Assembly (NCBI GenBank): GCA_040901765.1
Contig: JBBDYG010000006.1
Coordinates: 1-52,937 of the forward strand
Length of the DNA stretch: 52,937 bases
Source: JBBDYG01 sp040901765
GTDB lineage: Bacteria > Planctomycetota > Planctomycetia > Pirellulales > Lacipirellulaceae
Reading direction: 5' to 3'
The notes under the pieces are model-generated. The model saw nothing but the letters and a program-made list of their open reading frames with translations. It was not told the DNA's origin and did no database searches. Positions 1 through 8,595 of the stretch are shown here, piece after piece (the stretch's first letter is position 1; each line of letters starts with the position of its first letter). Position numbers and translations under genes: made by a program.

Positions 1-130
1 CCCCCAGCGGAAGCGCGAACCGATGCCGACATTGAGGGTTCGCTGGGGGCTGCGCCTGCTGGCTACGACCCCAGCCACCCGGTTCGAAGGCATCCATCCA
101 GATTCTGCCTACAAACTAGACGCTCGCCCT
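1..130. mobile_element. Partial copy of a MITE-like dispersed repeat
   Basis: This stretch matches the right-hand two thirds of the element at 15146-15333 almost base for base, including the inner segment CCCCCAGCGGAAGCGCGAAC and the right terminus GACGCTCGCCCT at 119-130. The left end lies outside the window. The two copies differ at a few bases, for example ATTGAGGGTTCG here against ATTCAGGATTTG there. Two copies in unrelated contexts show that the sequence is dispersed. No coding capacity is visible, so it would need a transposase supplied in trans. Confidence 0.85.
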
Positions 131-146
131 CCGCCGCCTGTACTTT

Positions 147-167
147 CCCTGACGCCTCACCCCTGAC
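147..167. repeat. Heptamer tandem repeat (CCCTGAC-type words)
   Basis: Three consecutive 7-nt words, CCCTGAC, GCCTCAC and CCCTGAC, lie between the MITE copy and the transglutaminase gene and run over its stop codon. It is one member of the window-wide family of intergenic tracts with a period of about 7 nt. The same word type recurs at 34841-34880. Short and imperfect, so confidence rests on the other loci. Confidence 0.5.
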
Positions 168-1032
168 CAGAGGGAACGACATCGACGCCGAACTGCATCG
201 AGTGTTGTCCGCCCCCTACGAAAACGCCTTGAATCGGGCAAATGTCGGCGTAATCGCGACCCCACGCGACGGTAATATGGTCGGTGCCAACGCGGAGGTT
301 GTTCGTGGGGTCAAAATCGACCCAGCCGGTAGCGCCTGCATACACGGCCAGCCAGGCGTGCGAGGCATCCCCACCGACAAGCCGCGGCGAACCCGCCGGC
401 GGATCGTTGCGGACATAGCCGCTGACATACCGCGCGGCCAATCCCATCGCCCGAACGCAGCCAATCGCAAAGTGAGTAAAGTCTTGACACACTCCACGGC
501 GAACCGAAAGCAAGTCGGCCGCTGACGAATGGACGGTCGTCGCTAGCGGATCGAACGCGAAATCGGCATGGATGCGGGCTACCAATTCATCGACCGCATC
601 ACAAATCGGCCGCGCTTTGCCGAAGCTATCGGCCGCGTAGTCGCGCAGCGCTTCGAGATTCGAGGTCCGCTCCGTCGGAAGCGACAGGTGATAGGCTTCT
701 AACCCCTGGGCGCTGCGGTCGGTATGGAGCTGCTCGAGCACTTGTTCCCATGCAGGGCTGGTCGTTGCCGGTGGCGGAGGCGAAACCTCCACCACGCTCG
801 TGGTGGCGATCGCCAACTCGCGATGGGCCTCTTGAATTGTGAAATACTCCACCTGATTGCCAAAATAGTCGAATCGACGGCTGCGAGTGATTGGTTCGGG
901 AACGACTTGAAGTTGGTAGTCTTGCGGAACTTGGCTCGGCATTTGACGTGGAGCAAGGCGAACCAAATTATGACACACAGACACGGGCTCCGTGTACTGG
1001 TAAATCGTGCGATGGGTGATGTGGTATTTCAT
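157..1032 (-). CDS. Transglutaminase-like cysteine protease family protein
   Basis: A 291-residue protein of the bacterial transglutaminase-like family. The first ~90 residues match the N-terminal beta domain usual for these proteins (start MKYHITHRTIYQY). The papain-fold core follows with all three catalytic elements visible: Cys in RGVCQDFTHF, His in GGDASHAWLAVY and Asp in GWVDFDPTNN. Members of this family typically act as peptidases or amide hydrolases; the substrate here is unknown. No signal peptide is seen, so it is probably cytoplasmic. It lies just downstream, on the same strand, of the ATP-grasp/alpha-E gene. These three domains are repeatedly co-encoded in bacteria, which suggests a peptide-ligating and peptide-cleaving module. 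No good ribosome binding site precedes the ATG, and the upstream spacer is filled by a word-repeat hairpin. Confidence 0.93.
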   Translation of the reverse strand: MKYHITHRTIYQYTEPVSVCHNLVRLAPRQMPSQVPQDYQLQVVPEPITRSRRFDYFGNQVEYFTIQEAHRELAIATTSVVEVSPPPPATTSPAWEQVLEQLHTDRSAQGLEAYHLSLPTERTSNLEALRDYAADSFGKARPICDAVDELVARIHADFAFDPLATTVHSSAADLLSVRRGVCQDFTHFAIGCVRAMGLAARYVSGYVRNDPPAGSPRLVGGDASHAWLAVYAGATGWVDFDPTNNLRVGTDHITVAWGRDYADICPIQGVFVGGGQHSMQFGVDVVPSGQG

Positions 1033-1041
1033 GCGGGGGTG

Positions 1042-1156
1042 GTGAGTAAGTGAGTAAGTGAGTAGGTGAGTAAGTGAGGAGGTGAGGAGGTGCGCGTCAT
1101 CGCATTAGGTGTTTTTCACCACTCACCACTCACTTACTCACCACTCACCTTCTCAC
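1042..1156. repeat. Intergenic hairpin with arms of tandem 7-8 nt words
   Basis: The left arm (1042-1092) is a tandem octamer tract with units GTGAGTAA, GTGAGTAA, GTGAGTAG, GTGAGTAA, GTGAGGAG and GTGAGGAG. The right arm (1117-1156) is the imperfect reverse complement, built from ACTCACC/ACTCACTT words. The ~24-nt loop is unrelated sequence. The structure fills the whole gap between the stop of the ATP-grasp/alpha-E gene and the start of the transglutaminase gene, so it would be transcribed as a long mRNA hairpin if the two are co-transcribed. Confidence 0.85.
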
Positions 1157-3759
1157 TACGACGACGGCACAATCTCCGACAACAATCGGGTGGGGCCGCC
1201 GTGGATCAAATATTTGTGCGCGATGGCGTCCGAAAGTTGTGGCAGCTTGAATTCGACCTCGCGAAACAAGTCAAGCAGTTCCCGCGAATCGCCGGCGGCA
1301 TACTGCCTCGCGAGAGCCGCGGCATCGGCCATTCGCGCCGTATGAAGCAGCGACATCGCGAGCCGTTGCTCGGGTGGATAATCGGGGCTAGCCGCGTCGC
1401 GGCAAAGTTGTTCCACGTGGGTGCCGCAGGCGACAAGCTGAAAGGCCAACGAGCGGGGGTTGGTTTCGTCGGTGAGCAGCAGGTCCAGTACCGGTGCCAG
1501 TTGCATCCGCGACAGGTAGCGCGAGCGATAGGTCATCAAGCTGTCGGCCGTCTCCACTACTGCCTCGAGCACGTTGGGATCGGAACCGGCGCCGTCGCGC
1601 AACATGCTCCGTACCAGCGTCGCGGTTTGCAGCGCCCGTTCCAATCGGCGGCCAAGGTCGAGGAACCGCCAGGCGGGCGTGCGGGTCATACTCTCCATGA
1701 CCAAGCCCGTGAACGCGGCCAGATTCAGTAGCAATGCATCGAGCGCATCGAGCAGGCTCGCCAAGCTCGTATCACGATCGCCCGGCCAGAACGCTTCGTC
1801 CATCTGGCGGATGATTCGCCAAGCATCGAGCGACATTCGATCGCGCACCATGCTGGCGAGATGAACTAATCGGCTGACCGTAGCACGCAGGGTGCCCGCT
1901 TGCTGGTCGTCGAACACGGCCGCCGGTAGTAGGTTTTCAATGGCCGGCAGTTGCAGCTTGATCTCATCCACGGCGAAGCCCGGCTCGATTTGTCCTCGTT
2001 CGGCCAGCATTCGCACGAGCGACGGCAACTCCCGTAGCCGTGTCACATCTTCCTCACTCGCCAAGCGCAGCGTTACCGTGCGCAAGATGCGCGCCGAGGC
2101 TTCGGTCCGTTCCGCCATCCGCCCCAACCAGTACAGGTTCTCGACGACGCGGCTGGGCAGATCGGCGCCTCCCCGGCGAAGCGGCACCGCGGCATCGGCC
2201 GCCTGTAGCAGCGACACTGGCTCCACGGCACGGTCGGATAACACCCAAACGTCCTTGCTGCGTTCGCCCTGGAGAGAGGCGAATTCGAGCGGTTCCAGCG
2301 CTGGGGCAACGCGGGCAAGTCCACCGGACATCACGGAATAGCCACCTCCGCTGGCCACGGCAAATGTCCGCAGCGCGACCGAAGCGCTGCCAGCTTCGCC
2401 TTCGCTCCAAATCGGGGCGACCGAGCGCGTCACGCGTTCCTGACCGACGTAGTCGCCGGGGGCGGCCTCGATTCTCGAGCGTAATTCGCTTGGCGTAAGC
2501 TGCGCTAGGGCTTGTAGTTCTTCGCGCTGTCGTCCCCGGCGTCGATAGGCCGGTTTGATGATCAAATCGTCCAGCCGATCTAAAACCAATTGGCGCGAGG
2601 CGGGATCGCCGCACCACCACGTCGCCACCCCCGGCATTCGAAGCGGCTCGCCGAGCAGAGCGACGCTCAGTTGGGGTAGAAAAGCCATGATTACGGGCGA
2701 CTCGACCAACCCGCTGCCCAGTGCGTTGGCGACAGCGACCTTGCCGCCGCGAACCGATTGCAGCAACCCCGCCACGCCAAACGTCGAATGGCTCGCGAGT
2801 TCCAGCGGATCGCAATCTTCGCTGTTGAGCCGGCGGTAGAGAACGTCTACGGGGGATAAACCGCCTAGCGTCTTCATGTAGACTTGATTTTGTCGAACGG
2901 CCAAGTCGTCCGCTTGCGCCAGGGTGTAGCCAAGATAGCGCGCCAGGTAAGCGTCCTCGAAATAGTTTAGCCCCGTGGAATCGTGACTCAACAAAACGAT
3001 CCGTGGCGTTTCGCGACGTTGCGGATCGAGCCGCGCGAGAAGTTCCCGAACGTGGATGAAATAGGGTGCGAGTCGTTCGACGTGGAGCTGCCGAAACACT
3101 TCGGGCCAAATTCTCGATAGCCCGATGCGATTTTCCAGGGCGAAGCCGGCGCCGGACGGTGCTTCGGTGCGGTCGGCCAGGATCCACCAGCGACCGTCGG
3201 GGGAACGGGCCAGGTCCGCCGAGTAAAAATGGAGCATCCGCTCCCGGGTGGACCGCGGTTCGCAAAAGCCGAGTTGAAAACCGGGATGGCGATAGACGAC
3301 TTCCCCTGGCAATGCACCTCGCTTGAGCAAATTTTGCGGTCCGTACAGATCGCGCAGAATAAGGTCCAAAAGTTGCGCCCGCTGGTCGAGCGCGGCGGCG
3401 ATTTGCTTCCACTCTTCGGACGGGAGCAGCAGGGGAAACGCATCGAGTTCCCACGGCCGCTGCGGTGCGCGCGGATCGGGCGATTCGTTGTATGCCAGGC
3501 TATCTTGCTGCAGCACGTGCTGGGCATGTTGCCAGCGGGCGACCGATTCGGAGTAGCCAACTTCCTGGGCGGCATCGGCAAATCGCCGCCAATGGTGCCG
3601 CAATTCGCCCCCCGTTCCGTAAGCTTCATCGTACGAGCCGGAGCGACCGCCGGGGCGACCGAAAAGGCGCGCGTCCGCCCGCGGGATCAGGTCGGTCACT
3701 GTCGGCGACGATAGAATCACGTGGCGTTGTCTCAATAGCCGCGGCGTTAGCAGATTCAC
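1156..3759 (-). CDS. Fused circularly permuted ATP-grasp (type 2) / alpha-E domain protein
   Basis: An 867-residue protein that fuses two parts often encoded separately. Residues ~40-470 look like the circularly permuted type-2 ATP-grasp family: YDEAY near the start, then RIVLLSHDSTGLNYFEDAYLARYLGY, VDVLYRRLNSEDCDPLEL and the DLIIKPAYRRRGRQ segment. Residues ~545-860 form the all-helical alpha-E domain (PSRVVENLYWLGRMAERTEASARILR onward). ATP-grasp enzymes make peptide-like bonds through acyl-phosphates; the alpha-E function is unknown. With the downstream transglutaminase this recreates a known but biochemically uncharacterised gene set. The GTG start at 3759 has only a weak ribosome binding site. 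The next usable start would cut into the conserved N-terminus, so I keep it. Confidence 0.92.
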   Translation of the reverse strand: MNLLTPRLLRQRHVILSSPTVTDLIPRADARLFGRPGGRSGSYDEAYGTGGELRHHWRRFADAAQEVGYSESVARWQHAQHVLQQDSLAYNESPDPRAPQRPWELDAFPLLLPSEEWKQIAAALDQRAQLLDLILRDLYGPQNLLKRGALPGEVVYRHPGFQLGFCEPRSTRERMLHFYSADLARSPDGRWWILADRTEAPSGAGFALENRIGLSRIWPEVFRQLHVERLAPYFIHVRELLARLDPQRRETPRIVLLSHDSTGLNYFEDAYLARYLGYTLAQADDLAVRQNQVYMKTLGGLSPVDVLYRRLNSEDCDPLELASHSTFGVAGLLQSVRGGKVAVANALGSGLVESPVIMAFLPQLSVALLGEPLRMPGVATWWCGDPASRQLVLDRLDDLIIKPAYRRRGRQREELQALAQLTPSELRSRIEAAPGDYVGQERVTRSVAPIWSEGEAGSASVALRTFAVASGGGYSVMSGGLARVAPALEPLEFASLQGERSKDVWVLSDRAVEPVSLLQAADAAVPLRRGGADLPSRVVENLYWLGRMAERTEASARILRTVTLRLASEEDVTRLRELPSLVRMLAERGQIEPGFAVDEIKLQLPAIENLLPAAVFDDQQAGTLRATVSRLVHLASMVRDRMSLDAWRIIRQMDEAFWPGDRDTSLASLLDALDALLLNLAAFTGLVMESMTRTPAWRFLDLGRRLERALQTATLVRSMLRDGAGSDPNVLEAVVETADSLMTYRSRYLSRMQLAPVLDLLLTDETNPRSLAFQLVACGTHVEQLCRDAASPDYPPEQRLAMSLLHTARMADAAALARQYAAGDSRELLDLFREVEFKLPQLSDAIAHKYLIHGGPTRLLSEIVPSS

Positions 3760-3930
3760 TTCTGCCAGAAAGCTATTCTACAATGGCTTCGGCAAGCTGG
3801 AAAACGCGAGTTTTTCGCCAAACGTGCCGGAACGTAGCGAGTGCTCTGTCGGTAAGCTAAAATCAGCGTTCAGCGACGCCACGGCGACCTCACTTCCACG
3901 ACTCCCGGATGAATTGTCGGCAGGAGCTTT

Positions 3931-6900
3931 ATGATGCAGATGACCATGGGCAGAGTAATTGCGGCCGTGCTGGTGACTGCGGTCATCGGCCCGTTCGTTC
4001 AGGCGGCAGACGACGATCACCAACTTCGATCATTCAAGCACACTGCCCTCGCGGAAGATTATTACTCAGAAGGCGTAGCCGTCGGCGACGTGGACGGCGA
4101 CGGCCACATGGACGTTAACCATGGCCCATTCGTGTACTTCGGCCCCGATTACAAGCGCAGCATCGAAATCTACCCGGCCGAGGTTCAGCCGCGTGCCCGC
4201 TACACGAAGCACTTTTTCTCGTGGCTGCACGATTTCAACGGCGACCAGCGCCCCGACATTCTCACCGTCGGTTTCCCGGGCACGCCTGCGTACGTCTACG
4301 AGAATCCGGGCAAAGAAGTCAGCGGCGACTGGAAGCAGCATCAGGTGCTCGACCAAGTCTGCAACGAGTCGCCCCATTTGGTGAATCTCGTGGGCGATGA
4401 GCGGCCCGAACTGGTCTGCACCCGCGGCGGATACTTTGGCTATGCGGAGACCGACGGCAAGCTCGGCGCCGGCGACTGGAAGTTTCACCCGATCTCTGAG
4501 AAGACCGCCCCGGTGCCTTTCGGCCACGGACTCGGCGTGGGGGACGTGAACGGCGATGGCCGGCAAGACGTGGTGCAGAAGGATGGTTGGTACGAGCAAC
4601 CCGAATCGCTGGACGGAGATCCGCTCTGGACTTTCCACAAGTACGAATTCGCCGGCCCCGGCGGCGCGGAGATGCACGTTTACGACGTCGACGGCGACGG
4701 CCTGAACGACGTCATCACCAGCATCCATGCCCACGAATATGGCCTGGCGTGGTACAAGCAGATGCGCGACGGTGAGAAGATCACCTTCAAGCCCAACTTG
4801 ATTATGGGTTCCAAGCCCGAAGAGAACGCGTACGGCCTGAACATCAGCGAAATGCACTCCGTTGCGCTGGCCGACATGGACGGTGACGGGCTGAAGGACA
4901 TTGTGACCGGCAAGACCTATTGGTCGCACCACACAAAAAGCCCCGACTGGGACGCTGGCGCCGTGGTGTACTGGTTCCAATTGCAGCGGGGTACTAAAGG
5001 CGAGGTGAGCTGGGTTCCGCATAAGGCGGACGGCGAAGCGGGCATCGGCCGGCAAATTGTCGTGTCGGACATCAACGCCGACGGCCTGGCGGACATCGCG
5101 GTCGGTGGCATGAAAGGCTGCACGCTGCTCACGCAAGTAGCGAAGCACACGGACCACGCGAGTGCGGACGCCGCGCAGCCGATGCCCCGCCGCGACATGA
5201 AGGCCGGGCTATCGCCCCAAGAAGCCGCCGAGCACATGACCGTGCCGAACGGCTATCGCGTGCAACTCGCCGCGGGCGAACCGCAGGTCCACCAACCCGT
5301 GGCGATGGCGACCGATGCGCGCGGCCGGTTGTGGGTTGCCGAGGCGCACACCTATCCCAAGCGAGCGCCCGAGGGACAGGGCAAAGATAAGATCATCATT
5401 CTCGAGGATACCGACGGCGATGGCACGCTCGACAAGCAGACGGTGTTCATTGACGGCCTCAACCTCGTCAGCGGTTTAGAAGTCGGCTTCGGCGGCGTGT
5501 GGGTGGGAGCGGCGCCCTATCTCTTGTTTATTCCCGATAAAGATGGCGACGACCGCCCCGATGGCGAGCCGCAAGTGCTGCTCGACGGCTGGGGTTACGA
5601 AGACACCCACGAAACGATCAACGGCTTCAACTGGGGCCCCGACGGCTGGCTCTACGGAACGCATGGCGTGTTTACGTTCTCAAACGTCGGCAAGCCCGAC
5701 ACGCCCGATGACCAGCGGACCCCGATCAACGCGGGCGTGTGGCGCTACCACCCTCTGCGGCATGAGTTCGAGGTCTTCGCTTGGGGCACCAGCAATCCGT
5801 GGGGAATCGACTTCAACGACCAGGGGCAAGCCTTCATTTCCGCGTGCGTGATTCCCCATCTGTATCACGTGATTCAGGGGGGCCGGTATCAGCGCCAAGC
5901 GGGGCAGCACTACGACCCGTACCTGTTCGACGACATCAAGACGATTGCCGACCATGCCCACTACGCCGGCAACATCCGCGACCACGCCTGGTGGGGCGGA
6001 CGCGACGAGCCAACCGAAGAAAACGCAACCCTCGCTGCCGGCGGCGGCCACGCCCACTGCGGCGCCATGATCTACCTCGGCGACAATTGGCCGGAAGAGG
6101 AGCGCAACCGCATCTTCATGAACAACGTCCACGGCAACCGCGTGAACAGCGACATCCTGGAGCGCGCAGGTTCCGGCTTCGTCGGCAAGCACGGCCCGGA
6201 CATCGTCAAAGCCAACGATCATTGGTTCCGCGGAATCAATCTACGGTATGGTCCCGATGGATCGGTGTGGCTCATCGACTGGTACGACCCGAACGCCTGC
6301 CACCGCACGACGCCGGAGATTTGGGACCGCACCAACGGTCGCGTCTTCCGCATCGTCTACGGCGATCAGAAGCCCGTGCAAGTCAACCTCAACAACAAGT
6401 CATCCGCGGAGCTTGTGGCCCTGCACACGCATCGGAACGACTGGTACGTCCGCACTGCCCGGCGACTGCTGCAAGAACGCGGCAAACTCGGCGAGCCTGA
6501 ACGGGCGCAGCTCGAAGCGATGCTGGCGGAAGATCAGCCCGAAAACCTCCGGCTAAGGGCGCTCTGGACGCTGCAAGCTACCGACGGCGTGACCGACGAA
6601 CTCGCACTGAGGTTGCTCGCCAGCCAGCACGAATTCGTCCGAGCGTGGGCCGTGCAGCTCGCGCTCGAAGACCGCAAGGCCTCGTCCCCGCTGTTGGCCA
6701 AAATGGCGGACTTGGCGAAAACCGAACCGTCGTCGGTGGTTCGACTCTACCTCGCATCGGCCCTGCAGCGCTTGCCGATCGACCAGCGAGCGCCGATCAT
6801 CGCCGGGTTGGTGAGCCATGCCGAAGATGCCAGCGACCACAACTTGCCGCTCATGATTTGGTACGGCGCGGAACCGCTCGTGGCTGCCGATCCGGCCAGC

Positions 6901-8592
6901 GCCATTGAGATCGCGCAGCAATCGCAAATACCACAGATCAAGTTGTTCATTATTCGCCGCGCGGCAACGCAGTCCGCGGCGTTGCCGCACGTGATCGGCC
7001 AATTGGACGCTACAAATGACGCCGACGGACAGAAGTTGATTCTTAAAGAACTCCTCGCGGGTCTTAAGGGCCACGCCGGCACATCGCCTCCGCCGGCTTG
7101 GAACGACGCCTATAGGAAGCTGGAAGCTAGTGCTGATAAAGAAGTGCGCGAGTTGGCCGATGATCTTGCCGTGACGCTAGGCGACCACCGGATTTTCGTT
7201 AAGCTGCGGGCGACGCTCGCCGACAAGACCGCCAGTATCGAGCATCGCAAGCGGGCACTGGAGGTGCTGATTCTCGGCCGTGATGCGGAGGCTGCCCCAG
7301 CGCTGCAAGCCGCGCTAGCGGAGCCGGCGCTGCGGGCGCAGACGATCCAGGCGCTCGCCGCTCACGATCAACCGGAGATCGCGCCGGCGATCTTAAAGCT
7401 CTACGCCGAGCTGCCTGCCGAAGAGAAGCAACTTGCCATCCAAACGCTCATCGCCCGGCCCGCAAACGCGGCGGCCCTGCTGGAAGCGATCGCCACTGAA
7501 AAAGTTCCTCGCACCGATCTGCACGCTTACCATGTCCAGCAGTTATGGCAATTCAACGACGAAAAGTTGCAGACGCGATTAAGGGAAGTCTGGGGCGAAA
7601 TCCGCAAGACCTCCGCCGATAAGCAGCAGCAAATCGCCAAGCTCAAATCGCAACTCGGCCGCAATGTGATGGAGGACGCTGACTCAGGGCATGGCCGGCA
7701 AGTCTTTACCAAGACCTGCGCGACTTGCCACACGCTGTTTGGAAGCGGCGAAAAAATCGGCCCCGACCTGACCGGTTCCAATCGCGCGAACATCGACTAC
7801 GTGCTGGAGAATATGGTCGATCCGAGCGCCGTGGTCGGTAAGGATTATCAAACGACGGTGATCGTGACCGTCGATGGCCGCGTGATTTCTGGCTTGGTCG
7901 AGCGTGAAACCGAAAGTGCGGTCACCATTCGCACGCTGACCGAATCGGTGGTGATTCCCAAGGACGACATCGACGAGCGCACCCTGTCGACGGCATCGAT
8001 GATGCCCGAGCAACAGTTGGAAACGCTCAAACCGGATCAGATTCGCGACCTTGTGGCGTATCTTGCCAGCCCGGCCCAAGTGCCCCTCCGCGGGCCGGCG
8101 GCGCCGATCGACGAGAAGTCGAAAGTGGTTGCCGGAGCGCATGAAGGCGAAACGATCAAGGTGCTGGGCAAGAGTGCCGGCGAAGTCCGCGAACAAGGAA
8201 TGAACAGCTTTGCCGCCGATCACTGGAGCGGCAGTAGCCAACTTTGGTGGACCGGCGCCAAGCCGGGCGACACACTCGACCTGGAACTGCCGGTCGAAAA
8301 GAGCGGCGTTTACGAATTGGAAGTTGTGCTGACCCGGGCGCACGATTACGGCGTCGTCCAACTGCTGCTCGACGACGAACCGCTCGGCGAGCCGATCGAT
8401 CTTTACGAAGCCAAGATGGTCCGCACCACCGGCGTTCTGAAATGGGACGGTCGCAAGCTTGATGGCGGACCCCATCGCCTGCAAGTGAAGATCGTCGGCC
8501 GGCATCCCCAAGCCGATCCCGAGCACATGTTCGGACTTGACTATGTGCGTCTGGCACCGGTCGAAGTAGCAGCGGCCGGGGCGGGGAATTGA
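3931..8592 (+). CDS. Giant exported PVC-type membrane-bound dehydrogenase with FG-GAP, HEAT and haem-binding domains
   Basis: 1553 residues with an N-terminal signal peptide (MGRVIAAVLVTAVIGPFVQAA). Order: FG-GAP/VCBS calcium-binding repeats at ~50-400 (VGDVDGDGHMDV, VGDVNGDGRQDV, VYDVDGDGLNDV, LADMDGDGLKDI); a beta-propeller of the planctomycete 'membrane-bound dehydrogenase' type from about 430 (VPNGYRVQLAAGEP, PVAMATDARGRLWVAEAH); HEAT-like helical repeats at ~830-1230; a c-type haem-binding domain with C1263-A-T-C1266-H1267; and a C-terminal beta-sandwich at ~1400-1550. The family is expanded in Planctomycetes and Verrucomicrobia and is usually proposed to act in periplasmic sugar oxidation; the substrate is unproven. 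An AGGAG ribosome binding site 6-7 nt before the ATG supports the start. The added N-terminal FG-GAP block is longer than in many relatives. The next gene follows after 3 nt. Confidence 0.92.
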   Translation: MMQMTMGRVIAAVLVTAVIGPFVQAADDDHQLRSFKHTALAEDYYSEGVAVGDVDGDGHMDVNHGPFVYFGPDYKRSIEIYPAEVQPRARYTKHFFSWLHDFNGDQRPDILTVGFPGTPAYVYENPGKEVSGDWKQHQVLDQVCNESPHLVNLVGDERPELVCTRGGYFGYAETDGKLGAGDWKFHPISEKTAPVPFGHGLGVGDVNGDGRQDVVQKDGWYEQPESLDGDPLWTFHKYEFAGPGGAEMHVYDVDGDGLNDVITSIHAHEYGLAWYKQMRDGEKITFKPNLIMGSKPEENAYGLNISEMHSVALADMDGDGLKDIVTGKTYWSHHTKSPDWDAGAVVYWFQLQRGTKGEVSWVPHKADGEAGIGRQIVVSDINADGLADIAVGGMKGCTLLTQVAKHTDHASADAAQPMPRRDMKAGLSPQEAAEHMTVPNGYRVQLAAGEPQVHQPVAMATDARGRLWVAEAHTYPKRAPEGQGKDKIIILEDTDGDGTLDKQTVFIDGLNLVSGLEVGFGGVWVGAAPYLLFIPDKDGDDRPDGEPQVLLDGWGYEDTHETINGFNWGPDGWLYGTHGVFTFSNVGKPDTPDDQRTPINAGVWRYHPLRHEFEVFAWGTSNPWGIDFNDQGQAFISACVIPHLYHVIQGGRYQRQAGQHYDPYLFDDIKTIADHAHYAGNIRDHAWWGGRDEPTEENATLAAGGGHAHCGAMIYLGDNWPEEERNRIFMNNVHGNRVNSDILERAGSGFVGKHGPDIVKANDHWFRGINLRYGPDGSVWLIDWYDPNACHRTTPEIWDRTNGRVFRIVYGDQKPVQVNLNNKSSAELVALHTHRNDWYVRTARRLLQERGKLGEPERAQLEAMLAEDQPENLRLRALWTLQATDGVTDELALRLLASQHEFVRAWAVQLALEDRKASSPLLAKMADLAKTEPSSVVRLYLASALQRLPIDQRAPIIAGLVSHAEDASDHNLPLMIWYGAEPLVAADPASAIEIAQQSQIPQIKLFIIRRAATQSAALPHVIGQLDATNDADGQKLILKELLAGLKGHAGTSPPPAWNDAYRKLEASADKEVRELADDLAVTLGDHRIFVKLRATLADKTASIEHRKRALEVLILGRDAEAAPALQAALAEPALRAQTIQALAAHDQPEIAPAILKLYAELPAEEKQLAIQTLIARPANAAALLEAIATEKVPRTDLHAYHVQQLWQFNDEKLQTRLREVWGEIRKTSADKQQQIAKLKSQLGRNVMEDADSGHGRQVFTKTCATCHTLFGSGEKIGPDLTGSNRANIDYVLENMVDPSAVVGKDYQTTVIVTVDGRVISGLVERETESAVTIRTLTESVVIPKDDIDERTLSTASMMPEQQLETLKPDQIRDLVAYLASPAQVPLRGPAAPIDEKSKVVAGAHEGETIKVLGKSAGEVREQGMNSFAADHWSGSSQLWWTGAKPGDTLDLELPVEKSGVYELEVVLTRAHDYGVVQLLLDDEPLGEPIDLYEAKMVRTTGVLKWDGRKLDGGPHRLQVKIVGRHPQADPEHMFGLDYVRLAPVEVAAAGAGN

Positions 8593-8595
8593 CAC

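Noticed and set aside
2054..3454. A 466-residue minus-strand frame inside the ATP-grasp/alpha-E gene
   Set aside because: Shadow frame of the fused gene. Its product is Arg-rich and of low complexity, with no family motif.
4066..5157. A 363-residue minus-strand frame opposite the FG-GAP repeats
   Set aside because: The regular VDVxHxxV pattern is just the complement of the DGDG repeats of the real gene.
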